The notes: generated by a model not told the origin, from the letters alone. 64,000 nt of DNA from Stomoxys calcitrans (GCF_963082655.1 NC_081552.1:196182598-196246597), one strand, 5' to 3'. Counted from the stretch's first letter, positions 1-11,867 are shown. Numbers and translations are program-made.

Positions 1-660
1 GGTTCTGCCGTTTTTCTGTCTATACGGAACAAACAAACCGAGTCCCATATATCCTTGATTGGCTAATGTGCCCATTTTGGGCGTTTTTGTGGGGGTGGGA
101 TGACCTTCTCTACTTCGACATGCATTTGTATGAGAGATTAGTTATCTACCTCCGCATACCCATTTCCGCATTTGATACCCGTACTGGTCTTATCGGTCCA
201 CTTTTGATTTTGGGTGGTGTTTTTTGGGGTATCGGTGGAGGGTCCGCCCCCTTTCGTTATCAAGAAATTATAAAGCCTATTCCTACTTTCTGACCATGTT
301 CATAATCTACTCCCGAATACCTTTCATTTGAGTCCCATATTGTCATGATCTTCAAATAAACCCAATTTAAGGGGTTTTGGGGCTGGGGTGCCCCGCCCCC
401 CGGTACTTGGACCCAACTTTTATTATGAAATTCGTACTCTTCTCTTGAATACCTTTCATTTGAATCCCATATTGTCCCGATTGATCCATTTTTATTTGTG
501 GGTAGTACTTTTGGGGAAAGGGGGAGGGTCCGTCCCCCTCCTGATATCAAAAAATTATATAGCCTATGTTTCCTTCCAGACCAACCTACACAATCTGTGA
601 AAATTCCAAGGTAAACGGTTCAGCCGTTTTTGAGTCTATACGGAACAAACAAACAAACCG
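1..660 (+). repeat. R125 degenerate tandem repeat element
   Basis: Contains several diverged copies of a unit with CTTTCATTTGAGTCCCATAT, a GGGTGGTnnTTTTGGGG stretch and GGGTCCGCCCCC, ending in the tail GAGTCTATACGGAACAAACA. The tail occurs at both the left edge and 632-660, so two elements abut. Unit spacing is roughly 115-135 bp because of indels in G/C runs. Frames that stay open here are fortuitous. Confidence 0.7.
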
Positions 661-675
661 ACAAAGACGACAGAA

Positions 676-2205
676 TGACGAAATTAGTATACCCCCATCC
701 TATGGTGGAGGGTATAAAAATACAAACACGAAAATTGAATTTTGATTGTTGTTGTTGTAGCCACATTTGCATGTGTAAAATGAAATAAAAACCACATTTA
801 TTATCCGATTTTGCTGAAATTTGAGACAGGGAGTTGTGTTAGGCCCCTCGACATCTTCCTGAAATATGGCACAGATCGGTCTAGATTTGGATATTGCTGC
901 CATATAGACCGATCTCTCGATTTAAGGTCTTGGGCCCATAAAAGGCGCATTTATTGTCCGATGTCGCCGAAATCGGAGACAGTGAGTTGTATTAGGCCCT
1001 TCGACATTTTTTTGCAATTTGACCCTGATTGATTCAGATTTGGATATAGCTGCCATATAGACCGATCTCTCGATTTAAGGTTTTGGGCCCATAAAAAGCG
1101 CATTTATTGTCCGATGTCGCCGAAATTTGGGACAGTGAGTTGTGTTAAGCCCCTTGACATACTTCTGCAATATGGCACAGATCGTTCCAGATTTGGATAT
1201 AAAAGATTTTGGTATAAAAATACAAACACGAAAATTGAATTTTGATTGTTGTTGTTGTAGCCACATTTGCATGTGTAAAATGAAATAAAAACCACATTTA
1301 TTATCCGATTTTGCTGAAATTTGAGACAGGGAGTTGTGTTAGGCCCCTCGACATCTTCCTGAAATATGGCACAGATCGGTCTAGATTTGGATATTGCTGC
1401 CATATAGACCGATCTCTCGATTTAAGGTCTTGGGCCCATAAAAGGCGCATTTATTGTCCGATGTCGCCGAAATCGGAGACAGTGAGTTGTATTAGGCCCT
1501 TCGACATTTTTTTGCAATTTGACCCTGATTGATTCAGATTTGGATATAGCTGCCATATAGACCGATCTCTCGATTTAAGGTTTTGGGCCCATAAAAGGCG
1601 CATTTATTGTCCGATTTTGCCGAAATCGGAGACAGTGAGTTGTGTTAGGCTCTTCGATGCCTTCTTCAATTTGCCCCAGATCGGTCCAGATTTGAAAATA
1701 GTTGCCATATAGACGATCTTTCGATTTAAGGTTTTAGCTCCATAAAAGGCGCATTTATTGTCCGATTTTGCCGAAATCGGAGACAGTGAGTTGTGTTAGG
1801 CTCTTCGATGCCTTCTTCAATTTGCCCCAGATCGGTTCAGATTTGAAAATAGTTGCCATATAGACGATCTTTCGATTTAAGGTTTTAGCTCCATAAAAGG
1901 CGCATTTAAAATCCAATTTCACTGAAATTTGACACAGTGACTTATGTTAGGCTTTTCCACATTCGTGTCATATATGTTTCAGTTCGGTTTATTTTTAGAT
2001 ATATCTACTAAAAAGACCAATATTTTGTTATACACAGTTGCGCAATGACTTGTACTTATTAGTATTTGGTCCAAATCGGAACATATTTTGATATAACTGC
2101 TATGGGACATAAGGTATGAAATTTTCACTGAATTATGATGAAAGGTGGTTTATATATATACCCGAGGTGCTGGGTATCCAAAGTGCGGCCCGGCCGAACT
2201 TAACG
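676..2205 (+). repeat. R153-A tandem-repeat element with an internal 500-bp duplication
   Basis: Units carry GATATAGCTGCCATATAGAC, CGATCTCTCGATTTAAGG and CCCATAAAAGGCGCATTTAT. The right end runs through a diverged terminal segment to GGCCCGGCCGAACTTAACGC near 2205, which also ends the elements at 11857 and, inverted, at 4664 and 35563. Positions 711-1096 and 1211-1596 appear identical. Two further units (about 1600-1750 and 1750-1900) are near-identical at a 151-bp offset. Confidence 0.8.
711..1596 (+). repeat. Near-exact 500-bp tandem duplication
   Basis: By eye 711-1096 matches 1211-1596 base for base (386 bp) at an offset of exactly 500. The match starts at GGTATAAAAATACAAACACG and ends where AAAAAGCG becomes AAAAGGCG. 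It contains a GTTGTTGTTGTAG stretch not seen in other repeat elements here. The lack of differences marks it as far younger than the surrounding repeats. Confidence 0.85.
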
Positions 2206-3940
2206 CGTGGTCCTAATGAAGGCGCAGCAGAGTGGGCCGGGTACAGCAAGTAATAAACTAATTGACACTGAAGAGTCAGAAGTTTAGTGGAACGACGCCC
2301 AAGTAGAATCACTCCAGAAATTGAAAGGACTGCTATGTACAATCTCTAGCAGATATGCTATTCGAAGTGTTTTATGACAACGAGCATGAAAATTTCACCG
2401 TAGCTGGACGTTGTCTATCCTTGAAAAGAATTACCGCGTAAGGAGAAAGAGAGTTGGCGGCAGTCTGAGAAAGCATAAATCACTACAACAAGTTACTGTA
2501 TGACCTGAACTTTGTGTAAAAGAGTGACCATTGAGTTCTGCGATGGTTGCTCCAGTTCAAGAATTCAGAAGCACAGCTGGGATTTTGGATGAAACGGCTA
2601 TAAAGCGGCTATTTCAGTATTGAACATATAAAGTGTGGCAGACACGGTAGGTAAGTTAGTAGTGACAGTCCGTTAAAGGCTCTTAGATATTTTTAGTTCA
2701 TTCTAAAGAGAGTCGAAATCTTTACACCAGCAAGGGTAATATGAGCCTGCTATGAACTCAGCTACAGGGGCGCTAGGCATTACAGTGCGACTGTGATGCA
2801 TAGACTAGCCATTTATTTGGATATGGTGTTTGAATAATCGGGGTATTGTCTCATCGTGAGCTTCCTTTACAGGATTGGAGATCAATAATCAGTAGATTAT
2901 TTTCTACAAAAAGTGTTCAACCCTCATACTACTAACATTTTTTTGTGAGTGTATAAATTTTGAACTCTACCACATAACCCAAAATAAATGCAAAAAAAAA
3001 ATACAACCAAAAATTAAAACGTTAAATCCACTCCTCAGAGTTATTGGATTCACTCATAGTTAATTAATTAATTGATGGTCAGTGTCACACAAAAGCGAGT
3101 GCGATCGGGCCTCACCCACTCATGGCTGAGTGCTCTTATCACTCCAATGAAATGACGTAAAATGAAATGTCTTAAAGAATCGTAAAACTCTCAAGAAATA
3201 TGAGCACAGAGCACATAAACTGCTGAACCCACTTAGACGAAGAGGTGATTTTTTTAAAATAAAATCGAGAGGAAAATTCTACAAAAAAACACAACCCACA
3301 AGCGACATGGAGATTTAACAATTAAAGTAAAACTTTTTAATTGGTAATAGGCGTAAATGCGTGAGCGTCAGCGTGAGAGAAAGAGGGCGATGCAGAAAAT
3401 GAGAATGTGTGATATATGACTGTAGCAATAAAATAGTTTAACATGCTCGTATAGCGGGCAACAGCGTGTGCGCAATGAAGCTACATCCATATATGATGGA
3501 GCTGGAGAGCGTTGGGCTGTAATTGCAGCAACGTCCATGTATGGTGCTCAGACAGAGGCAAATTACACGACTCACTTAGATCGGTTTAGCTGAGTTTATG
3601 TGCTCCATGGCACTCTAAGCAACCCTCACAAATGATGAAAAAACAAAGGCCGTAGCAACGTAAAAAAAACGAAAGAGTCATCGTTTAAGTTCAATTATTT
3701 GTTTTGTTATTGTCGCACATTTTACTAGATTTTCAACTTCCACGCCACACAGTGGCATATTTTTTCTTTTTAAATTTCTCACAGGGAGAGAGGGAAATTC
3801 GAGTTAAACCAAAGAAACTTTCGTAAAAAAAATCTAAAATATGTGGTCTTTTTTGGCCGTCTGATATACCTCTGGCGCTCTGATGAGAATAACGAGAGTA
3901 GTATTGATTTAAAATTTTTAGAAAGAAACAAGCAACTATG
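2206..3940. other. No gene recognised; decayed intergenic DNA
   Basis: AT-rich with no convincing coding frame. A LINE scrap lies at 2740-2830, an imperfect inverted repeat at 3209-3620 and a TTAATTAATTAATT stretch near 3060. The open frame at 3843-4277 is a chimera of a reverse transcriptase remnant and a SINE. Confidence 0.5.
2740..2830 (-). mobile_element. Decayed LINE-A reverse transcriptase scrap
   Basis: On the minus strand ATCCAAATAAATGGCTAGTC, then TATGCATCACAGTCGCACTG, parallels the ATCCAAAGGATGGCTTGTTT, GTGCATCACAGCCGCACTG segment of the LINE-A copy near 22180. The region lies just after the catalytic domain. Frames are broken. Confidence 0.4.
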
Positions 3941-3949
3941 TTACCGTAT

Positions 3950-4570
3950 CAGGGACGCGCAGGGTTCCACACTTGGACTGGATATACAAAATGGCAGCTT
4001 TGATGGAATACTACGAGCAGAGATGCAAAATAACCATCAACTGCGCGATGCGGCTTTTCTGATGAGAATGATGAAGGCCAATCGTACTTTCATGGAGGCC
4101 GCCTTAGCGCAGAGGTTTGCATGGCCGCCTATGATGCTGAACGTCTGGGTTCGAATCAGAAGAATTTCCAGCGGTGATTATCTCCTCCTAATGCTGGAGA
4201 CATTTGTGAGGCATTTGAAAAAATGGCTTTTAAATATTTATCCACAAAGAGGTGCCGCATTGCGAACTCAGCTATAAAAAAGGTGGCCCCTTATCTTTGA
4301 ACATAAACTTGAATCGGACAGCTCTCATTGAGATGTGGGAAGTTTGCCCCTGTTTCTGAATGTAATGTTCAGGGGCAAATTTGCATATCGTACTTGCTTA
4401 ATAACGAACTGATATACAATTATAAAGGGCGACCCATGGATCCATTCTGGGCCCGGATATATGGCATGCTAGTTATGATGGCATACTGCCATCATTAGTA
4501 GTATTGTAGAATATGCAGACAACATCGCTTCGAGAGACACAGAAAAGGGAGGGCGCAAATAATGGCAGGC
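3950..4570 (+). mobile_element. R1-like LINE reverse transcriptase remnants, split by a SINE
   Basis: Two stretches resemble the region leading to the catalytic YADD box in R1-type elements. One is GSTLGLDIQNGSFDGILRAE at about 3958-4020. The other is GSILGPDIWHASYDGILPS at about 4438-4495, followed in another frame by EYADNIA. Both represent the same motif (canonical GSxLGPxLWNxxYDGxL), so two copies or a partial duplication are present. Stops and frameshifts show they are dead. A SINE is inserted between them. The R1 assignment is by motif recall only. Confidence 0.45.
4090..4385 (+). mobile_element. tRNA-derived SINE, full length, with 9-bp target duplication
   Basis: The head GGAGGCCGCCTTAGCGCAGA resembles a tRNA 5' half, with A-box-like TAGCGCAGAGG and B box GGTTCGAATC at 4148-4157 (pol III internal promoter). 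The body shares AAAGAGGTGCCGCA, GGCCCCTTATC and the ending with two other copies in the window. ATCGTACTT occurs at 4081-4089 and again at 4386-4394, a direct target-site duplication expected from LINE-driven retroposition. No poly-A tail is seen. Confidence 0.75.
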
Positions 4571-4663
4571 GAAGAGGAGGACGAAGAACTGGTTGGACTC
4601 TCCTTATTTACTAAGCTGACCAACAGCAAGATGGTGTTGTTTAATCTAACGAGTAACAATTAA

Positions 4664-5690
4664 AAAGGCGTTAAGTTCGGCCGGGCCAAACTTTGGATAC
4701 CCACCAACTCGGGTATACATGAAAACCATATTTCGTCATAATTCGATGAAAAATACATAATTTATGCCCCCATAACAGCTATATGGATATATGGTCGGAT
4801 TTGGACTAAATTCGGCAAGGAAGTTTAGTGGTCTAATAAGCACAAGTCATTGTTCAATTTGGTAAAACAAAATATTGGTCTGGCGACATCGGACAATAAA
4901 TGAGCTTTTTTTTGGGCCCAAAACCTTAAATTTTAAAATCAGTCTATATGGCAGCCATATCCAAATCTCAACCCATCTAAGCCAAATTTCGAAAAGATGT
5001 CGAAGAGCCTAATACACCTCACTGTCCCAAATTTTGGAGACATCGGCCAATAAATGCGCCTTTTATGGGCCCAAACCTTAAATCGAGAGATCGGTTCATA
5101 TAACAGCTCTATCCGAATCTGTACTGATCTGAGCCAAATTGTAGAGGGATGTCGAAGAGCCTAACATACCTCACTCTCCCAAATTTCGGCGAGATCGGAC
5201 AATAAATGCGCCTTTTATGGGCCCAAACCTTAAATTGAGAGATCGGTCTATATGGCAGCTATATCCAAATTTGAACCGATGTAGAATAAATTGAAGAAGG
5301 ATGTCAAGTGATCTAACACAACTCGCTGTCCCAAATTCCGCCAAAATCGGGCAATAAATGCGTCTTTTATGAGCCCAAAACTTAAATCGAGAGATCGGTC
5401 TGTATGGCAGCTTTGTCTAAATCTAGATCGATCTGCGCCAAATTGAAGAAGGATGTCAAATGGCCTAACACAACTCACTGTCCCAAATTTCAGCAAAATC
5501 GGATAATAAATGTGGTTTTTATGGCCTAAGACCCTAAATCGGCGGATCGGTCTATATGGGGGCTATATCAAGATGTAGTCCGATTTAGCCCATCTCCGAA
5601 CTGTGCAAAGTTTCGGCTGAATATCTCTATTTTTAAAGACTGTAGCGTGATTTCATCAGACAGACGGACGGACATGGCTAGACTGTAGCA
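4664..5690 (-). repeat. R153-A tandem-repeat element (inverted)
   Basis: Starts with AAAAAGGCGTTAAGTTCGGC and the hairpin TTCGGCCGGGCC, the reverse of the right end at 11857. About four to five 153-bp units follow. The far side ends in CAGACAGACGGACGGACATG and is fused to an R153-B element. The open frame at 5248-5496 is repeat read-through. Confidence 0.75.
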
Positions 5691-6290
5691 TGATTTCATC
5701 AGGCAGACGGACGGACATGGCCTATAACTTAATATAGCTCCTATATAATCCGATCTTCCGAGTTTACTTCTTGAACCCCTGGAAGCTTAATTTTTTTTTT
5801 CGACTCGGCTGAAATTTTGCACATAGTGTTCCAAAAACTTTGCCAAGTATGGTCTGAACCGGTCTATAACCTGATATAGCTCCCATATAAACCGGTCTCC
5901 CGATTTGACTTCTTGAGTCCCTGGAAGCCGCAATTTTTTGTCCGATTCGGCTGAAATTTTGCTCATAGTGTTCCGTTATGACTTCCAAAAACTTTGCCAA
6001 GTATGGTCCAAATCGGTCAAGAACCTGATATAGCTCCCATATAAACCGATCGCCCGATTTGACTTCCTGAGCCCTTAAAAGCCACAATTTTTGTCAAATT
6101 TGTCTGAAATTTTGCTTGTAGTGTTTTGGTATGACTTCCAAGACCAACTTCTTGAGTCCAACAAGCCTCAATTTTTATCCGATTACGGTCCGAAATGGTC
6201 TATAACCAGAAAAAGCTATCATATTTTAGCAGCATTCATGGTAGTGGGTTCCCAAGATTCGGCCGGGCCCAACTTAGCACACTTTTAATT
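5691..6290 (+). repeat. R153-B tandem-repeat element, 5'-truncated
   Basis: About three units of AGCTCCCATATAAACCGATC with GACTTCTTGAGCCC and GCTGAAATTTTGC. It ends with the hairpin TTCGGCCGGGCC and the terminal CTTAGCACACTTTTAATTGT. It is joined directly to the inverted R153-A element on its left at a duplicated ACAGACGGACGGACATGG motif. Confidence 0.7.
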
Positions 6291-6840
6291 GTTATAAATC
6301 AAATTGCCATATTAAACGATTTTCTGTGGTAAGGAACTAATTTGCCAGTCTATATATTTGATGCGGTGGCGATAGTTCTTGTAAAACTTTTGAACAAAAA
6401 AGTGTTGCCCAGCAGCACGTCGTTTGGTCTTGTTTGTCGATGAGCTGAAAATGGTTGCAAACGTAACGTTAAGGTTTGGAACTCCTGCTATCACTCTGAA
6501 CGTAATAATTTTGGGGGTATAGCGGTCTACATTTATTTGTGTCCCCACACATTCATTAAACCACACAGTGTTCTGTTAGGTCGTTATGTTTGATCGACTG
6601 TTTTGGGGTAAGGTGGTTCGCTAGATATATGAGCGGAACAAAGATATCACAATCGCTGTCCACAACCTTATACCTATAATTTAAACCCATATTGTCATGA
6701 TTGGTGTATACAACCGTTTGGTGGAGGGCGTCTATATGAGGGTTGTGCGCCACATCCCATCTGTCACTTGAGCAGAAATTTGAATGAATTTTAGGAGGTA
6801 AAGCAACACCTATATTCTTTGCCACAAAATTTATTGTCAT
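6291..6840. other. No gene recognised
   Basis: No repeat family of the window is obvious here. Short open frames on the minus strand (6312-6566, 6556-6840) have no recognisable motif. An R125 scrap appears around 6675-6725 (CCATATTGTCATGATTGG). Confidence 0.4.
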
Positions 6841-7625
6841 ACTCGTAATCTGCTCTCAAATGCCTTTCATTTGAGATTCATTAAGCTATGATCGAGTAAT
6901 ATTCCCACTTGGGCGATTATCGGGGATGGGGCAACCATCAACTACTTGGACCTCATTTTTTATGTCATATTCGAAGTCTACTCCCGAATACCTTTCATTT
7001 GAGTCTCATATTGATATATATAGTCTAATAAGTCTGTTTGGGGCAGTTTTGGGAATGGGGTGGCCCCCTGATTATTTGGCCCCAGTTTTTAATACCACGT
7101 ATTCCTTTCTCCAATACCGTTCATGTGATACCCATATTGTCCCGATCGGTCAACTTTTGGATTTGGGTGGTGTTTTTGGCTTAAGGAGGGAGAGTCCGCC
7201 CCACCTCTCGATATCAACAAATTATGTAGTTGTAGTTATGTACTTCCAGACCATATTCGAAATCTACTCCCGCATAGCTTTCAGTTGAGTCCCATATAGT
7301 CATTATCGTCCAATATGCCTATTTGAAGGGGTTTTTGGGGTCGGGCCAGCCCACTAGGTATTTGGACCCAACTTTTGATATCAAATTTGTATTATACTCC
7401 CGAATACCTTTCATTTGAGTCCCATATTGTACCGATCAGTCCAATTTTATTTTTGGGTGGTACTTTTGGGGTAAGGGGGAGGGTCCGCCCCCCTTGCGAT
7501 ATCAAAAAATTATATAGCCTATTGTTCCTTCCGGGCCACTCCCCACAATCTGTGAAAATTTCAAAAGAAATCGGTTTAGCCGTTTTTGAGTCTATACAGA
7601 ACAAACAAATTTACAAACCCACACA
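6840..7625 (+). repeat. R125 degenerate tandem repeat element
   Basis: Repeated TACCTTTCATTTGAGTCCCA units, GGTCCGCCCC and a terminal GAGTCTATACAGAACAAACA tail followed by CA-rich sequence. Several short open frames cross it and are not genes. Confidence 0.7.
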
Positions 7626-8199
7626 CATACACCAATTCATGTTTATATACATATTATATATAGATAGAATAGGCCCCTAAATGCCGATTCCCCGGCAAGA
7701 CCGCAACCAAGTTTCAATTTGATTTTTGTAAAAAAAAAATCAAATACGGCCCGGGCGAATTTATCATGGTTTTCACTTGTTTGCTCTATCACAAGCAATC
7801 CTCAACTTTTTTTATCCAAACCTTTTAAATCGCCCACTGCGCCCATTGTTACATTCACTCACTCGCACACATTAATTCATTCAATTATAGGCCCCGCAAA
7901 GCCACGCATACGAATGGATCACATCTTTAAAATGAAACTAAAAGTACTCGAGTATTTATAGCATTCGTGCCTTAACGCAACAAACGGCTCAGAATATAGC
8001 TCAATTTGAGCAAGTTTAATTTTTTTCAGTGTGCTTCTTCAAATTCGTTTTTTCTCAGCGAAAGCTGGGATGAACTTTTATTATCACATTGTAATACAGA
8101 CAGAGCGGGTCGCATAGCGTCGCATCTCGGAGATTAAAAAAACCCATTCGGTTTAAAAAAATTAATGAACAACAACAAAACGTAACCAAGAGTGAGGTG
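7626..8199. other. Upstream region of the lipocalin-like gene; no other gene seen
   Basis: Non-repetitive AT-rich sequence including an ACATATTATATATAGATAG run. It presumably holds the regulatory region of the downstream gene. No specific factor site can be assigned confidently. Confidence 0.4.
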
Positions 8200-8253
8200 T
8201 TATAAAAAAAAATATTTACATCGTGATCACATACCATAACGCGGCTATCAGTG
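8200..8253 (+). promoter_or_regulatory. Possible core promoter of the lipocalin-like gene
   Basis: TATAAAA lies at 8201 and an initiator-like ATCAGTG at 8247-8253 (A+1 about 8250), followed by an A-rich leader to the ATG at 8296. The spacing of roughly 49 bp is longer than the usual 30, so the two may not work together. The call is weak and rests on motif and position only. Confidence 0.22.
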
Positions 8254-8295
8254 CGGCATTAAAATTAAAAAGAAAATAGAAAACCAAATAAGAAA

Positions 8296-8508
8296 ATGGT
8301 TATGTCAAACTTCGGCAATATTGGCATTGTATTGGTGACATTTGTGTTCGTATGCGCTGCTACCGGCAATGAGGAATCGCTTGAAACCTATGTTCATGCC
8401 CGACCCGGTGGAATTAGCGGAAGTGATCCAACGGAAATGCGACAACATCATCCGCCTTCGATGTTGTGCATGGACATCAAACCTCAACACTCAGTGGATA
8501 TAAAACAA
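8296..8508 (+). CDS. Lipocalin-like gene exon 1 (signal peptide, N-terminus)
   Basis: Encodes residues 1-71. The start ATG has a favourable insect context (agaaaATGG); a second in-frame ATG follows two codons later, so translation could also begin at 8302. The first ~24 residues have a hydrophobic core (IVLVTFVFVCAA) typical of a signal peptide. The mature part is polar and Pro/His-rich, reaching the first conserved-looking cysteine (C58) just before the donor. The exon ends CAA|GTGCGT in phase 0. Open frame continues briefly past the donor and then stops, as expected for intron read-through. Exon 2 is 18.75 kb away. Confidence 0.75.
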
Positions 8509-8705
8509 GTGCGTAAATTAAGGTGATATAGTTTTGGCTAAAAAATATTTCAATGGACTGGTTAAAAACAAAACAAATACTAAACTACTGTGTATTGTAG
8601 CAGTTTTAAGTGTTCGCCTTAAAGATCATTTGCTTGGCAAGAACTTTTATGTTAGTGTACTCAATTTATAAACCATTAGCAATTAACCTTGGACTGGATT
8701 AGTCC

Positions 8706-8739
8706 CAACGTTGCCCATCCGATACGATGGGCAACGTTG
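8706..8739. other. Perfect 14-bp hairpin at the start of intron 1
   Basis: CAACGTTGCCCATC at 8706-8719 is the exact reverse complement of 8726-8739, separated by the six-base loop CGATAC. It lies 198 bp inside intron 1, in sequence that shows no other repeat character. It could be an RNA structure, a palindromic binding site, or the relic of a small inverted-repeat element. Confidence 0.85.
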
Positions 8740-8974
8740 AATTTAATTGAAATGCTGTGTTTATGCAATAAAAAATAAAAAGATGGTCATCAATAAGTCG
8801 TTAACCAAACTGGAGAGTATATGCTATCCTATGGTTTACATTAAGGAACATGATTTAGTTTGGACTTAGCAAGTACAAGTTATTTATATTATAGTGTCAC
8901 CTAGAGTGTACATTAGACTGCCTGCCCCAAGCTATAAAGGAGATTTTTTTGCAAATAGGTACAGATGGGTTTCT

Positions 8975-9030
8975 ACCCGGTAAATACCCAACGCTTGGGT
9001 ATATATTGGGTAAATACCCTATCAATACCT
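8975..9030. repeat. GGGTAAATACCC-rich palindromic cluster
   Basis: ACCCGGTAAATACCCAACGC is followed by TTGGGTATATATTGGGTAAA: alternating direct and inverted copies of GGGTAAATACCC/TTGGGTAT. The same motif cluster recurs at 54445-54520. It abuts the left end of the large R153-A element. Confidence 0.6.
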
Positions 9031-11857
9031 TTTTTATACCCACCACCGAAGGATAGGGGTATATTCATTTTGTCATTCCGCTTGCAATACATCAAAATAG
9101 CCATTTTCGACCCTATTAAGTAAAAATCTAAGACTATTTAGCCATGTCCGTCTGTCCTTCCGTCTGTCTGTCTGTTGAAAACACGCTAACCCCCGTATAG
9201 CCCCCCATATTTATTGTTCGAATTTGCCGAAATTTGGGACAGTGAGTTGTGGTAGGCCCTTTGACATCCTTGCTTCATTTGGCCCTGATCGGTCCAGATT
9301 TGGATATAGCTGTCATATAGACCGATCTCTCGATTTAAGGTTTTCGGCCCATAAAATACCCATTTATTGTCCGATGTCGCCGAAATTTGGGAGAGTGAGT
9401 TATGCTAGACTCTTCGACATCTTTCTGCATTTTGCCCCAGATCGGTTCAGATTTTGGAATAGCTGCCATACAGACCGATCTCTCGATTTAAGGTCTTGAG
9501 CCCATAAAAGTCGCATTTATTTTCCGATTTTGCCGAAATTTGGGACAGTGTGTTGTGGTAGGCCCTTTGACATCCTTACTTCATTTGGCCCTGAGTGGTC
9601 CAGATTTGGGTATAGCTGCCATATAGACCGATATCACGATTTAAGGTTTTGGGTCCATGAAAGGCGCATTTATTGTTCGATGTCGCCGAAATTTGGGATA
9701 CTGCGTTGTGTTAGGCCCTTCAACATTTTTCTTCTATTAAGCCCAGATCGGTCCAGATTTGGTATAGCTGCCATATAGACTGATCTCTCGATTTAAGGTC
9801 TTTAGCCCATAAAAGGCGTATTTATTGTTCGATGTCGCCGAAATTTGGGACAGAGAGTTGTGTTAGGCCCATCGACATTCTTCCTAAATTTGGCTAAGAT
9901 CGGTACAGATTTGGATATAGCTGCCATATAGACCGATCTCTCAATTTATGGTTTTAAGCCCATAAAAGCCACATTTATTGACCGATTTTGCTGAAATGTG
10001 GGACAGTGAGTTGTGTTAGGCTCTTCGACATCTTTCTTCAATTTGGCCCAGATCGGTACAGATTTGGATATAGCTGCCATATAGACCGATCTCTCGATTT
10101 TAGGTTTTGGGCCCACAAAAGGCGCATTTATTGTCCGATGTCACCGAAATTTTGGAGAGTGAGTAGTGTTAGGCTCTTCGATATCTTTCTTCAATTTCGC
10201 CCAGATCGGTCCAGATTTGGATATAGCAGTCATATAGATCGATCTTTCGATTTAAGGTTTTGGGCCCACAAAAGGCGCATTTATTGTCCGATGTCACCGA
10301 AATTTTGGAGAGTGAGTAGTGTTAGGCTCTTCAACATCTTTCTTAAATTTCGCCCAGATCGGTCCAGAGTCAGATCGGTAGCAGTCATATAGACCGATCT
10401 CTCGATTTAAGGTTTTGGGCCCAGAAGATGCGCATTTATTGTTCGATGTCGCTGAAATTTGGAACAGTGAGTTGTGTTAAGCTCTTCGACATCTTCATGC
10501 AATTTGGCCCAGATCGGTCCAGATTTGGGTATAGCTACCATATAGACTGATCTCTCGATTTAAGGTCTTAAACCCATAAAAGACGTATTTATTGTTCGAT
10601 GTCGCCGAAATTTGAGACAGAGAGTTGTGTTAGGCCCTTAGACATCCTTCTTCAATTTGGCCCAGATCGATTCAGATTTGAATATAGCTGCGATATAGAC
10701 CGATCTCTCGATTTAAGGTTTTGGGCCCAGAAAATGCGCATTTATAGTCTGATGTCGCCGAAATTTGGGAGATTGAGTTGCGTTAGGCTCTTTCATCTTT
10801 CTTCAATTTCGCCCAGATCGGTCCAGATTTGGATATAGCAGTCATATATAGATATAGTCATGAGAGCCATATAGACCGATATCTCGATTTAAGGTCTTAA
10901 GCCCATAAAAGGCGCATTTATTGTCCGATTTCACCAAAATTTGGGAAAGTGAGTTAAGTTAGGCCCCTCGACATCTATCTGTAATATGACACAGATCGGT
11001 CCAGATTTGGATATAGCTGATCTCTCGATTTAAGGCTTTGGGCCTCTAAAGGGCGCATTTATTGTCCGATGTCGCAAAAATTTGGGACAGTGAGTTGCGT
11101 TAGACCCTTAGACATCCTTCTTCAATTTGGCCCAGATCGATTCAGATTTGAATATAGCTGCGATATAGACTGATCTCTCGATTTAAGGTTTTGGGCCCAG
11201 AAAATGCGCATTTATAGTCTGATGTCGCCGAAATTTGGGAGAGTGAGTTGTGTTAGGCTCTTCGACGTCTTTCTTCAATTTCGCCCAGATCGGTCCAGAT
11301 TTGGATATAGCAGTCATATAGACCGATCTCTCGATTTAAGGTTTGGGGCCCAGAAAATGCGCATTTATTGTCTGATGTCGCCGAAATTTGGGAGAGTGGG
11401 TTGTGTTAGGCTCTTCGACATCTTTCTTCAATTTGGCTCAAATCGGTCCAGATTTGGATATAGCTGCCATATAGACCGATCACTCGATGTAAAATATTGG
11501 CCCCATAAAAAACACATTTATAATCCGATTTCGCGGAAATTTGACACAGTGACTTATGTTAGGCTTTTCGACATCCGTGTCGTATATGGTTAAGATCGCT
11601 CTATATATGGATATGGCTACCAAAAAGACGAATATTTTGTTTTACAAAATTGAACAATGACTTGTACTTATTAGAGCACTCAATATCCGTGTCGAATTTG
11701 ATCCAAATCGGGCCATTTTTCGATAAAGCTTCGATGGGGGCATAAATTATGCATTTTTCACCGGATTATGACGAACGGTGGTTTGCATATATACCTGAGG
11801 TGATGGGTATCCAAAGTTCGGGCCGGCTGAACTTAACGCCTTTTTACTTGTTTATCT
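9030..11857 (+). repeat. R153-A tandem-repeat element, near complete, about 15 units
   Basis: The left end is TTTTTATACCCACCACCGAA, then a GTCCGTCTGTCC pyrimidine-rich stretch. About fifteen 153-bp units follow with core GGATATAGCTGCCATATAGA, then the diverged terminal segment and the hairpin end TTCGGGCCGGCTGAACTTAA. It lies inside intron 1 in the sense direction. Because 153 is 51 codons, frames such as 9988-10392 and 11204-11593 stay open with a 51-residue repeat; I do not regard them as proteins. Confidence 0.85.
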
Positions 11858-11867
11858 TATTCGATTT

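Noticed and set aside
3843..4277. 144-residue open frame
   Set aside because: It is a chimera. The first part is a reverse transcriptase remnant and the second part is the tRNA-derived SINE read as protein; the target duplication shows the SINE inserted there.
6556..6840. Minus-strand open frames at 6312-6566 and 6556-6840 as genes
   Set aside because: No signal peptide, domain or splice context; part is repeat-derived. Length is within chance for this composition.
9988..11593. Long open frames with a 51-residue repeating protein in the R153-A array (also 36769-37503)
   Set aside because: The frames exist because the 153-bp unit is a multiple of three and lacks stops in that phase. They break at every indel, start at arbitrary ATGs, and occur in either orientation relative to element ends.
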